NCBI RefSeq assembly: GCF_000022025.1
Contig: NC_011886.1
Location: 3,947,209-4,011,208 of the forward strand
Origin: Pseudarthrobacter chlorophenolicus A6
GTDB taxonomy: Bacteria > Actinomycetota > Actinomycetes > Actinomycetales > Micrococcaceae
Direction: 5' to 3'
Length of the DNA stretch: 64,000 bases
How positions within the stretch are numbered: position 1 is the stretch's first letter; each line of letters begins with the position of its first letter. The translations under genes and the position numbers were made by a program. The notes below the pieces were generated by a model. That model did not search any database and was not told where the DNA came from. It was given only the letters and a program-made list of their open reading frames with translations. Of this stretch, positions 1 to 7,813 are shown piece by piece.

Positions 1-13
1 CACGGGGGACATT

Positions 14-1168
14 GTGGCAGCCAAACCGGGCACCGGCCAGGTCAGCAGGGCTGCCGCGTCCCCGGCACCAACGCGGGCGGGAAGGCTGCACGTGCCTTCG
101 GCCAACCGGCGCTCCAACACCCGGCTCGCGGTGGCCGCCGCAGCTGTAACGCTGGCCCTGGTTGGCGGCTTCTTCCTATGGCGGTTTATTGCGGAGGCGG
201 GCATGGCACAGCAACCGTGGTTTTCGGGTTATGCGGATGTCACGGTGGACCCGCCGTACGACTTAGCCGGGACCGGGATGCCGGACAGCCGTAACGTCAC
301 CCTGGCCTTCGTCGTGGCCGACTCCTCGCAGCCATGCGCCCCCAGCTGGGGCAACGCCTACAGCCTTGATGCTGCCAGGGACGCCCTCAACCTTGAGCAA
401 CGGATCTCCGAATTGAAGTCCGACGGCGGCGCCATTGCGGTTTCCTTTGGCGGCTCAGTTAACACTGAGCTTGCCGTCGCATGCCAGGACCCGGTCCAGC
501 TGCAGGCTGCTTACCGCTCAGTGGTGGAACGCTATTCCCCTTCCACCATCGATTTCGACATCGAGGGCGACGCACTGCTTAACGGCCCGGCCGGGGAGCG
601 GCGGGCAGAGGCGGTGGCCGCCCTTCAAAAGGAAAAGGACGGGTGGGGCGGCGGACTGGACGTGTGGCTCACCCTCCCGGCGTCACCACGCGGTTTGACC
701 GACGACGGCATTGCAGTGGTGGACCAGATGCTGGCCGCCGGAGTCGACCTTGCCGGCGTCAACATCATGACCATGAATTACGGGTCCAGCCGCGGGCCCT
801 CGCAGAGCATGCTGGACGCGGCGGTAGCGGCCGCCGATTCCACCCACGACCAGCTGAGCATCAGCTACCAACGGGTGGGGACCAACCTCAGCAGCCAGGA
901 AATCTGGTCGAAGATGGGGCTGACTCCGATGATCGGCGTCAATGACCTGCCGGGCGAAGTCTTCGGGCTGGACGCGGCCGGTGGCCTGAATTCCTATGCC
1001 CTCCAAAAGGGAATCCAAAGAGTGTCGATGTGGTCGCTCAACCGGGACCGGGAGTGCACCGCTGCTGCTGCCGATGGCCAGGCGAGCCATGTGTGCAGCG
1101 GGGTCCAGCAGGAGCCTGGCCAGTTCGCCAAGGCCCTCGCCGCAGGTTTTGAGGGCAAGCTGCGCTGA
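14..1168 (+). CDS. Membrane-anchored GH18 (chitinase-like) protein
   Basis: This 384-residue protein has a basic N-terminus and one hydrophobic segment (about residues 39-57, LAVAAAAVTLALVGGFFLW), so the rest is probably extracellular. The outer part looks like glycoside hydrolase family 18: an SFGG strand (AVSFGGSV) and the catalytic strand STIDFDIEG. The family pattern is DxxDxDxE. Here the first Asp is Ser, but the acid/base Glu is kept, so chitinase-like hydrolysis is possible though not certain. The GTG at 14 follows a GGGGGA stretch, but the frame is open to the window edge, so a start further upstream cannot be excluded. It converges with a lipoprotein gene beside nucleotide-sugar genes, which suggests modification of a surface polysaccharide. 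Confidence 0.72.
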   Translation: MAAKPGTGQVSRAAASPAPTRAGRLHVPSANRRSNTRLAVAAAAVTLALVGGFFLWRFIAEAGMAQQPWFSGYADVTVDPPYDLAGTGMPDSRNVTLAFVVADSSQPCAPSWGNAYSLDAARDALNLEQRISELKSDGGAIAVSFGGSVNTELAVACQDPVQLQAAYRSVVERYSPSTIDFDIEGDALLNGPAGERRAEAVAALQKEKDGWGGGLDVWLTLPASPRGLTDDGIAVVDQMLAAGVDLAGVNIMTMNYGSSRGPSQSMLDAAVAAADSTHDQLSISYQRVGTNLSSQEIWSKMGLTPMIGVNDLPGEVFGLDAAGGLNSYALQKGIQRVSMWSLNRDRECTAAAADGQASHVCSGVQQEPGQFAKALAAGFEGKLR

Positions 1169-1212
1169 CGCGGCGGGCGGCCTGCCTGGCTGGCACCGCC
1201 GGTGTTGCCGGG

Positions 1213-2043
1213 TCAGCGGACCTGGCTGGTGGTGACAATGTCGAGCCAGGGCCCTGCCGGCACCTGGTCCCGCGTCACGAATTGCCAGTCCACGGTGTCC
1301 GATTCGCCGTTGATGTCTTCAAAATCCAGGCACCCGTTCAATGCCGGAGAAACGTCCATTCCAGCCCCGTTGAATTCCTTATTGGCAGGGCGGGCATCAT
1401 TGGATCCAAAGACATATTCCTTGTCGTGGTACTGGCCGGGTCCTGCGTCCTGGATCTGGCCATAGCATTCCTGGTTTCCCTTACGGATCCGGACCCATTG
1501 GTTCTTCATGTAACTGAATGATTTGTCCTGCTCACGGCCTGCATATTCAGGATCCTTGGCCCAGGGAATGACGGTGGCCCGTTCCGCGAATGCCTTGCTG
1601 TCGTTGACGTCGTCATAGGGCAGGTCGAGGTAGAAGGGGTTTTCCTTGGGTGTCATGCCGGTGGGCATGTAGCGGTTGGCTTCCGTCCGCTGCTCAGTCT
1701 CGCAGGTCCCGGATTTCATCACCCCGTCGCAACCACCGAAGTTCCGCATCCAGCCGGAATCGTAGGTGGACATGACCTGGCTGCCGTCGTCGGCCTTGGG
1801 ATCGAAAAGTTCGCCCACCCAAAAGGTGGTGGCCACGATGTTGGTGTGCCACGGATAACCGCCCTCCCCGGAGGAGCTTCCTCCGTCCGGAGGGGAAGGC
1901 GGTGAGGAACAACCCGCAGCGATGAGCGCCACCGAGGACAGGGCGGCGGCGAAGCCCCACCGTACCCGGATGCTGCGCCCAACCCGCCACGTGCGCGGTC
2001 CCTGTGGTGCAAGCCGATAATTCAGCGTTGACGCTCTTTTCAA
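1213..2043 (-). CDS. Putative secreted lipoprotein of unknown function
   Basis: This is a 276-residue protein with a basic N-terminus, a hydrophobic stretch and a lipobox ending IAAGC (Cys about residue 45), followed by a Ser/Pro/Gly-rich linker. This predicts a lipid-anchored extracellular protein. I recognise no enzyme family in the mature part. It has several Cys (GGCDGVMKSGTCE, QECYGQ, NGCLDFED) that could form disulphides. The TTG at 2043 is chosen because AAAGGAG stands 6 bases before it. A longer reading from a GTG at 2070 has no comparable ribosome binding site. A strong hairpin separates it from the epimerase upstream, so it probably has its own promoter. Its neighbours suggest a role at the cell surface. 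Confidence 0.7.
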   Translation of the reverse strand: MKRASTLNYRLAPQGPRTWRVGRSIRVRWGFAAALSSVALIAAGCSSPPSPPDGGSSSGEGGYPWHTNIVATTFWVGELFDPKADDGSQVMSTYDSGWMRNFGGCDGVMKSGTCETEQRTEANRYMPTGMTPKENPFYLDLPYDDVNDSKAFAERATVIPWAKDPEYAGREQDKSFSYMKNQWVRIRKGNQECYGQIQDAGPGQYHDKEYVFGSNDARPANKEFNGAGMDVSPALNGCLDFEDINGESDTVDWQFVTRDQVPAGPWLDIVTTSQVR

Positions 2044-2175
2044 CCCGGACTCCTTTGTATGCCGTGCCACTTAATTTTCCTTGATATCCGGTGGTATCGG
2101 CGAGGGAAATGAGCACATTGACAGCCAATTCTCAGCTTTCCGATTCACGGCATTTCCGGAATTTTGCAGCCCAAT

Positions 2176-2207
2176 GGCCGGGCCGGGAAATAAATCCCGG
2201 CCCGGCC
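2176..2207 (-). terminator. Hairpin terminator of the dehydrogenase-epimerase unit
   Basis: A perfect 13-base inverted repeat (GGCCGGGCCGGGA with TCCCGGCCCGGCC) encloses a 6-base loop. It lies 33 bases past the epimerase stop and before the lipoprotein gene. No T-run follows on the minus strand, so it fits the U-less hairpin terminators common in actinobacteria. It could also act as an RNA-stabilising element. Confidence 0.65.
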
Positions 2208-2239
2208 AACGGAGTATCTGGTTTGCGGACCTTTGGCCG

Positions 2240-3244
2240 TCAGGAAGCGAGAATGACCTTCCACCGTGAAGCGTCTGCTGTATTGGATGTCCGGTTGTCT
2301 GCGGCGACGTTGGTGATGATCTGGTCAACTGTGGTCTTGGGGTCGAAGCCCACCAGCCCAAAGGCCTTGGTGTTGTCCGGCACCCGCCGTCGCATGTCCT
2401 CGTAGCCTTCGGAGTAGGCCTGCTCGTAGGGCACCAGGGTGATGGGACTGTCGCTTCCCACAAGTTCCACAATCCGCTCCGCGAGGGCGAGGATGGAGAT
2501 CTCGTGGTTGCCACCGAGGTTGTAGGCGTTGCCGTACGCGCGCTCGTCCTCAGAGATCCGCGTGATGGCGGGCACGATGTCGCCCACATAGGAGAAGCAG
2601 CGTGTCTGGTGCCCGTCTCCGTACACGGTCAGTGGTTCGCCCGCGAGCGCCTGGCGCACCAGGCGCGGCACCACCATGCCGTAGCGCCCGGTCTGGCGGG
2701 GGCCCACGGTGTTGAAGAGCCGGACAATGGCCACCCGCAGCCCGAACTGCCGCCAGTAGGCGTGGGCGAATGCTTCATCGATGCCCTTGGCCGCAGCGTA
2801 CGTCCAGCGCGATTTCAGGGCCGAGCCGAGGATCCGGTCCGATTCCTCGGAAAGGCTGTCCGAGGTGTTCTTGCCGTAGATCTCGCTGGTGGATGCCAGC
2901 AGGAGGCTGGCGCCTGCTTCAAGGACGGAGTCCAGGACCACTTCCGTGCCGTGGATGTTGGTGCGCAGGCTTTCCAGCGGGTGGTCAACGATCAGGTTGA
3001 CGCCTACCGCGGCGGCCAGGTGGAACACCCTGTCCGCCCCTGCTACTGCCTTGTCCACGGTAGCCCGGTCAAGGATGCTGCCTTCGATGAAACGGAACCT
3101 GCGGTGCCCAATGACGCCCTTGAGGTTCTCAAGCCGGCCGGTGGACAGGTCATCCAGGACAATTACCTCGTCCCCCGCTGCCAGGAGGTGTTCCACAAGG
3201 TGGCTCCCGATGAATCCGGCACCGCCGGTAATTGCTGTTCTCAT
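2240..3244 (-). CDS. NAD-dependent nucleotide-sugar epimerase/dehydratase (extended SDR)
   Basis: This 334-residue extended short-chain dehydrogenase has a Rossmann motif TGGAGFIG at residues 6-13, an acidic residue after the second strand (VLDDLSTGR) and the catalytic Ser with YxxxK (STSEIYG; YAAAKG). It would interconvert a nucleotide sugar, as UDP-glucose 4-epimerases or UDP-glucuronate-type decarboxylases do. The exact substrate cannot be read from sequence. The ATG at 3244 is preferred over a TTG at 3259 because GGAAG lies 8 bases upstream. It sits 29 bases downstream of the nucleotide-sugar dehydrogenase gene, almost certainly in one transcript, so the two probably act in series on one UDP-sugar. 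Confidence 0.85.
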   Translation of the reverse strand: MRTAITGGAGFIGSHLVEHLLAAGDEVIVLDDLSTGRLENLKGVIGHRRFRFIEGSILDRATVDKAVAGADRVFHLAAAVGVNLIVDHPLESLRTNIHGTEVVLDSVLEAGASLLLASTSEIYGKNTSDSLSEESDRILGSALKSRWTYAAAKGIDEAFAHAYWRQFGLRVAIVRLFNTVGPRQTGRYGMVVPRLVRQALAGEPLTVYGDGHQTRCFSYVGDIVPAITRISEDERAYGNAYNLGGNHEISILALAERIVELVGSDSPITLVPYEQAYSEGYEDMRRRVPDNTKAFGLVGFDPKTTVDQIITNVAADNRTSNTADASRWKVILAS

Positions 3245-3273
3245 GCTTCCTGCTTCCAAATGGAGTGGTGTGG

Positions 3274-4659
3274 TCAGAGCCTGGTGACGTTGTCTGCCTT
3301 GGGCAGCCGGTAGGTGGTGTCCAGCACTGCCGTGGCGTTCTCCAGCCAGTCAAGGTCTGTCTGGCTGTGCCGGGTGTGCAGGATGACGAGGTCCGCTTCC
3401 CACAGTTGGGGAGCAGGATTGGAGATGAGCGTCCCACCCCGGCCATCGGGCGCGGTGAGGCACCAGGGATCCGAATAGGCCACCTCGGCACCGTCCGCGA
3501 TGAGTTCGGCGATGATCTCGAGGGCCGGGGATTCACGGAGGTCCTCGACGTCGGGCTTGTAGGCCACGCCCACGACCATCACCCGCGCGCCGGCCAGGCC
3601 GTGGTTCCGCTCGGAGAGGATCCGCCGCGCCTTTTCCACTACCTGGTGCGGCCTGCCCGCGATCCCGATCATTGCCTGCTCGATCACCGGCGCCGTAACG
3701 CGGGCCTTGCGCAGCTGCCACAGGAGGTAGTGCGGGTCGCACGGAATGCAGTGACCGCCGACTCCCGGGCCGGGGGTGAACGGCATGAACCCGTACGGTT
3801 TGGTGGCGGCCGCGTTGATCACGTCCATCACTTCCATGTCCAGTTCGTGGCAGATCTGGGCAAACTCGTTGGCCAGGGCAATGTTGACCGCCCGGAACGT
3901 GTTTTCCACGAGCTTGGTCATTTCGGCTGCGTCCGCGGACGGGACCACGTGGACCAGCTTGGTGCTGGCGCTGAGCAGCCGTTCGGCTGCCTCACCGCAG
4001 GCAGCGGTGACGCCGCCCACCACGCGGGGCACGTCTTCGTGGGAGAAGGAGTCGACGCCGGGATTGATGCGTTCCGGCGAGAAGGCGACGTACACGTCGC
4101 GTCCCGGAATGAGCCCCTTGGCTGCGAGGGGCATCGCCAGCAGGTCCCGTGTTGTGCCCACGTAGGTGGTGGAGGTGAGCATCAGCAGCTGCCCCGGCAC
4201 CGCGTATTCCACCACTGAGGCACACGCTGCGCGCAGGATACCGAGATCGGGAACAAGGTACTCGTCCACGGGGGTGGGAACGCAGACCACGACGGCGGCC
4301 GCGTGGGCCAGCAGCGAGAGATCGCTGGTCAGCATGAATGAGGGGTCAAGCAGCGCGGTCTTGAGCCGCTCCTTGTCCGAGTCCAGCAGGTCCGCCTGCT
4401 GTTCCCGGATCACTGCCAGCCGCCGCTCCGAGACGTCGAGCCCGAGGACCCGCCTCCCGGAGGCGTTGATGGCAAGGGCGGTGGGCAGTCCCACGTAGCC
4501 CAGGCCGACGATTGCGACGTCGAACGTGAACACCTGGTCCTGGGCGGGAATTGCCCGCGCCGCGGTGCCCTCAGTCCACTCCACTGCCTCAGCCGGCAGG
4601 GAGTGGGATTCAACGGCGACCTGTTTCTTGAGGGTTTTTACCTTCGTGTTCGGTGCCAT
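3274..4659 (-). CDS. Nucleotide-sugar (UDP-GlcNAc/ManNAc-type) dehydrogenase
   Basis: This 461-residue protein belongs to the UDP-glucose/GDP-mannose dehydrogenase family, which oxidises the C6 hydroxyl of a nucleotide sugar to a uronate in two NAD-dependent steps. It shows GLGYVG (residues 52-57), the central helix TKLVENTFRAVNIALANEF and the catalytic Cys304 in GGHCIPCDPHYL. The GGHCIPCDP form and overall length fit the WecC/WbpA/TviB branch acting on UDP-N-acetylhexosamines better than UDP-glucose dehydrogenase. An unusual 45-residue N-terminal extension precedes the Rossmann fold. GGGAGG lies about 10 bases before the ATG. It is the first gene after a long structured leader and is followed by the epimerase. 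Confidence 0.88.
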   Translation of the reverse strand: MAPNTKVKTLKKQVAVESHSLPAEAVEWTEGTAARAIPAQDQVFTFDVAIVGLGYVGLPTALAINASGRRVLGLDVSERRLAVIREQQADLLDSDKERLKTALLDPSFMLTSDLSLLAHAAAVVVCVPTPVDEYLVPDLGILRAACASVVEYAVPGQLLMLTSTTYVGTTRDLLAMPLAAKGLIPGRDVYVAFSPERINPGVDSFSHEDVPRVVGGVTAACGEAAERLLSASTKLVHVVPSADAAEMTKLVENTFRAVNIALANEFAQICHELDMEVMDVINAAATKPYGFMPFTPGPGVGGHCIPCDPHYLLWQLRKARVTAPVIEQAMIGIAGRPHQVVEKARRILSERNHGLAGARVMVVGVAYKPDVEDLRESPALEIIAELIADGAEVAYSDPWCLTAPDGRGGTLISNPAPQLWEADLVILHTRHSQTDLDWLENATAVLDTTYRLPKADNVTRL

Positions 4660-4914
4660 GGTCAGTCGACCTCCCGGTGCATTTTGTCTCCAGAGTGAAT
4701 AAAAGCCGGCGGCGAGAAGGAGTGTGCCCGGGTCTCAGGTGGCACGTCGCCCTTCACCGCCGGCCCGTTTTGGGGGGTCCCCGCCAGCGGCGGGAGACCT
4801 GTCGCATCGGGACTGCTTTCCTGCCGGACGGCCATCAGGCTGTCCCCAGGAAAGGAAATCTTCCTGCGCTTCATGTCGAGGCCCACTTCCCCTCGTGCTG
4901 GCGGTTGCCAACAA
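4660..4914 (-). promoter_or_regulatory. Long structured 5' leader of the nucleotide-sugar dehydrogenase
   Basis: The 472 bases between the dehydrogenase and the LuxR operon hold no convincing gene. Read on the minus strand, the last 250 bases contain a chain of inverted repeats: CTCGT/ACGAG around a small TGGC/GCCA stem (4892-4920), TTTCCTG/CAGGAAA (about 4818-4856), CCCGCC/GGCGGG with a 3-base loop (about 4782-4796), GTGCC/GGCAC and a GC-rich closing stem at 4705-4764. Such density in a leader suggests RNA-based control. I cannot match it to a riboswitch class. A 74-codon reading frame (4662-4886, minus) ending 2 bases before the ATG could alternatively be a leader peptide, but it has no well-spaced ribosome binding site. 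Confidence 0.45.
4697..4764 (-). terminator. Terminator-like hairpin just upstream of the dehydrogenase start
   Basis: On the minus strand GCCGGCGG (4757-4764) pairs with CCGCCGGC (4705-4712), extended by AAGG/CCTT inside and followed at once by TTTTATT. It ends only about 40 bases before the ATG at 4659. It is placed as an attenuator would be rather than at a gene end. The loop carries a nested GTGCC/GGCAC stem. Confidence 0.45.
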
Positions 4915-5022
4915 GACGAGGGTATTAATCAAGTCCTTTGCCCGGCGCGAGTGTGGTGTACCCGTCTTTGACCCCGTCCGCCGCCCCCGGCGGTGAGACT
5001 ACGTGGCTTGTGGCTGCCCACC

Positions 5023-5039
5023 ACTCGCATTGGTACTCG
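5023..5039. promoter_or_regulatory. Possible LuxR-type operator upstream of the dehydrogenase leader
   Basis: ACTCGC-ATTG-GTACTCG resembles the sites in front of the LuxR operon (ACTCGC-GA-GTACTCG at 10758-10772). A second related arrangement, GCGAGT-N5-GTAC, lies at 4947-4961. The similarity is by eye and the spacers differ, so co-regulation is inference. Confidence 0.35.
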
Positions 5040-5085
5040 GTAGGGCGGGTGCCCCCGGAATGCCCGGAATTCCGCCTAAGCAACA

Positions 5086-5116
5086 CCGAAAACCAGCGCG
5101 GCAGCAGGCGCTGGTT
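5086..5116 (-). terminator. Terminator of the tandem LuxR operon
   Basis: AACCAGCGC (5091-5099) and GCGCTGGTT (5108-5116) form a perfect 9-base stem with an 8-base loop. On the minus strand the stem runs into TTTTCGG. It lies 16 bases past the stop of the downstream LuxR gene. Confidence 0.7.
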
Positions 5117-5131
5117 AACGGAGAAGGCTGG

Positions 5132-7813
5132 TTAGACGGTCTGTTCACCGCTGTGATCGCCGCTGATCAGCTTTTCGCGGTCGCTGATTCCGAGCTTGGC
5201 GAACATCCGGTACAGGTGGCCCTCCACCGTCCGGAGGGAGAGTCCGAGGCTGAGCGCGATGTCCCTGTTGCTTGACCCCGTCTGCACCAGGGCAACGATC
5301 TCCTGTTCCCGCCGTGTCAGCTTCGACAGGTCCGGCATCCCTTGGCCCGTGGCCGCTGGTGCCTTCCCCAGGGCCGCGGTGCGCCGTTTAAGGAGCCGCT
5401 GTGCTTCCAGCTGGCGGGACTTGTCCCCCCGGCTTTCGAGGATCCTGAGCGCGTGGCCTGCGTAGTCCGCTGCTGCGAGCTCCAGCCCTTCCCTGGCTGC
5501 GGCCTCACTCAGGGCAATGAGCCCGGCGGCATCCTTCGCGTCCAGGGCCTGGCTGTAGCTGAAGGCGAACTCGGCGGTGCGGCCTTCGCTGGTTTCTGCC
5601 AGGGAGCTCAGGCGGCGCACCACGGAGAGGTCCCCCGCCCGAAGGACCAGGACGAGGATATCGATCTCCGGCCCCACCGCGCCGTTGGCTGCCGCGATGT
5701 CCGCGAGGGACATCAGCCGGGCCAAGGTGGGGCGCAGCCCCACCTGCTGGACCTTGGCCATGGCGGCGTGGGCCCTGCCCAGCAGGGATGATTCCATCCC
5801 CTCCCGGGCCAGCGACTCGTGTTCCAGTGTGTAGGAGGCAGCGACATCCCGGAACTTCAGCAGGGAGGCAGCGTAGGCGGCGGCAGCAACGGCGTCGGGC
5901 AGGTCGCTCTGCAAATCTGACACCCGGAGCATGCTCACCGCCTGGCGAAGGCACGGCAGCGCGGCCCCCAGATTGCCGCGGCGCAGGTCTACGCTGCCCG
6001 CACTGAAATGCAGCGCGCCGCCGTCGTAAATCAGCGAGTTGGGCGCCTGGGACACGTGGTTCTGCAGGTACTCCTCAAGCACTGTGAACTCGCCGGCATG
6101 CAGCAGGGCCAGAATGTAGCGGCGCATGAAGAACCCGGTGTGCTGCAGGCCCCAGTAGCCGGCGGCATCGAGGATGTCCTTGACGTCGGCCAGCACCTGC
6201 AGGGCCGAGAGGGGTTTGCCGGTGACGGCCATCGATTCAGCCAGCAGCGTCCCTGCGAGCAGCCGGGTTTCCCCGTCCCCGCCCTGCTGCCAGATCTGCC
6301 GCAGTTCGCGCTCAGTTTCCACGTGGCGGCCCTCCGCCTGCATTCCCTCCAGGACCAGAAGGCGGCTTCCGAGGCGTCCCAGTTCAAGCTCCTGCGCATC
6401 GATTCCCCGGGTGGATTCAGCGATCCGGGCCAGGGCGGCCTCCCATTCGTACGCCGCCTGCTTCACCGCGTTGGGGCCCGCCCCCTGGCGCCTTGCGAGC
6501 TGTGCGGCAAGCATGGACACCTGCCGCAGGGTGGCAGGATGGTTGGTCCTTTCGACAATCCCGCTGATTTCCCAGGCCGTTCCGCGGATATCTCCCCGGT
6601 ACCACTTGGCGCGGGCCACCTCCACGCGGGCCGCGAGCTTGAGCGCGGGGTCCTTGATGGCTCCGGCTACGCGTTCGACGTAGCTGGGGATGAAGAGCCG
6701 GTTGGCCAGCTGCGCGGCCTCCAGGATTTCGGTGTCCGGGATCCTGGCACCGGCTTCGAGCCCCCAGGAAACGTAGCGGAGCAGGCCGTCCATGGTCTGG
6801 GGGCGGTTTTCGAGGAGCTGCAGGATTCGCTGGCGGATCCGCAGGCTGCGGGCGGCCGGCACAATCTGCCGGAGTACTTCACCCACCAGCGGCTGGGCCA
6901 GGCGGACGTGCTGCTCTGCATCGGAATCGATGGTGATCAGCCGCATTTCCTGCAGTTCGTCCACTGCGTAGTGGTCGCTCGCCTGCCGCAGCACGTCCAG
7001 GGGCAGTGGTTCGGCCAGGGCGACGGTGTCCAGGGCCTCGCGCTGCAGATGGTCCAGGTGGACGATCTGGTTCCGGACCAGGTCCAGTAGCCGCAGGCTG
7101 TTGCCGCGCAGCTCGGAGGTCAGCATCCATGCACCGTTCCGGCTGACCAGCTGGCCGGCGGACCTGGCATTGCCGATGAGTTCCAGCAGGAACATCGGGT
7201 TTCCCCCGGATGCCCTGCGGAGCACCGCCCCTGCACTGGGGACCACTGGCGCGCCCAACACCTGGGCGCACAGCTGGTCGACGTCCTGTCCGTTCAGGGG
7301 CTGCAGGTCGAAGCGGTCCAGCAATCCTTCAGACCACATCGAGAAGATCTCACCGGGCGGCGCCGGATGGGGGCGGCAGATGAAGACCACCTTGGCCACT
7401 TCGGCAGCTGTGAGCTGGGCCAGCACGGCGACGCTGCCCTCGTCGAGGTGCTGGGCATCCTCCACCACCAGGACCGCAGGCACCGGTTCCCGTTCCCTGG
7501 CTGGGTTCAGGGCGGCGGTCACGGCTTTCATCACGGACAGCGGCTCGTTGATCTGGCCCGGCGTCAGCGAGGTGATCAGCGGAGCCAGGGCGGCGAACGG
7601 GACTCCGGCCAGCGTGGCCCCGGCGAACACCCTGAAGGGCCGCACGCGATGGCCCAGTTCCTGGATCACCGCGTTGACAAGCGCCGTCTTTCCAAGCCCG
7701 GCATCACCCAGCAGGAGGACGCCGGGCCCGTTGCGGTCCAGCAGGCAATCCGCGACGGCGGCCAGGATGCCCGAGCGCCCCACGAGTGTTTCGCTTGCCA
7801 GTACCTCGGTCAT
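5132..7813 (-). CDS. LAL-type LuxR transcriptional regulator (large ATP-binding)
   Basis: This is an 893-residue regulator with the LAL layout. An N-terminal P-loop NTPase carries Walker A GDAGLGKT (36-43) and Walker B VLVVEDAQHLD (about 112-122). A long helical, TPR-like middle follows. A C-terminal LuxR/GerE helix-turn-helix begins LTRREQEIVALVQTGSSNRD and contains LSLRTVEGHLYRM (about 830-880). Such proteins usually sense a small molecule or partner protein through the middle region and activate sugar or polysaccharide genes. Its ATG overlaps the stop of the upstream LuxR gene in ATGA, so the two are translationally coupled. The nearest downstream genes are for a surface polysaccharide. 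The signal is unknown. Confidence 0.88.
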   Translation of the reverse strand: MTEVLASETLVGRSGILAAVADCLLDRNGPGVLLLGDAGLGKTALVNAVIQELGHRVRPFRVFAGATLAGVPFAALAPLITSLTPGQINEPLSVMKAVTAALNPAREREPVPAVLVVEDAQHLDEGSVAVLAQLTAAEVAKVVFICRPHPAPPGEIFSMWSEGLLDRFDLQPLNGQDVDQLCAQVLGAPVVPSAGAVLRRASGGNPMFLLELIGNARSAGQLVSRNGAWMLTSELRGNSLRLLDLVRNQIVHLDHLQREALDTVALAEPLPLDVLRQASDHYAVDELQEMRLITIDSDAEQHVRLAQPLVGEVLRQIVPAARSLRIRQRILQLLENRPQTMDGLLRYVSWGLEAGARIPDTEILEAAQLANRLFIPSYVERVAGAIKDPALKLAARVEVARAKWYRGDIRGTAWEISGIVERTNHPATLRQVSMLAAQLARRQGAGPNAVKQAAYEWEAALARIAESTRGIDAQELELGRLGSRLLVLEGMQAEGRHVETERELRQIWQQGGDGETRLLAGTLLAESMAVTGKPLSALQVLADVKDILDAAGYWGLQHTGFFMRRYILALLHAGEFTVLEEYLQNHVSQAPNSLIYDGGALHFSAGSVDLRRGNLGAALPCLRQAVSMLRVSDLQSDLPDAVAAAAYAASLLKFRDVAASYTLEHESLAREGMESSLLGRAHAAMAKVQQVGLRPTLARLMSLADIAAANGAVGPEIDILVLVLRAGDLSVVRRLSSLAETSEGRTAEFAFSYSQALDAKDAAGLIALSEAAAREGLELAAADYAGHALRILESRGDKSRQLEAQRLLKRRTAALGKAPAATGQGMPDLSKLTRREQEIVALVQTGSSNRDIALSLGLSLRTVEGHLYRMFAKLGISDREKLISGDHSGEQTV

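Noticed and set aside
4780..4830. Partial resemblance of the leader (CCCGATGCGACAGGTCTCC) to the 3' part of c-di-AMP riboswitches
   Set aside because: The matching 5' half and the conserved GGGGAACC/GGGGUGAA core are not in the right order, so I do not assign this class.
4662..4886. A 74-codon minus-strand ORF ending 2 bases before the dehydrogenase ATG
   Set aside because: It runs through several strong RNA hairpins, has no well-spaced ribosome binding site and no recognisable protein pattern. It is kept only as an alternative for the leader.
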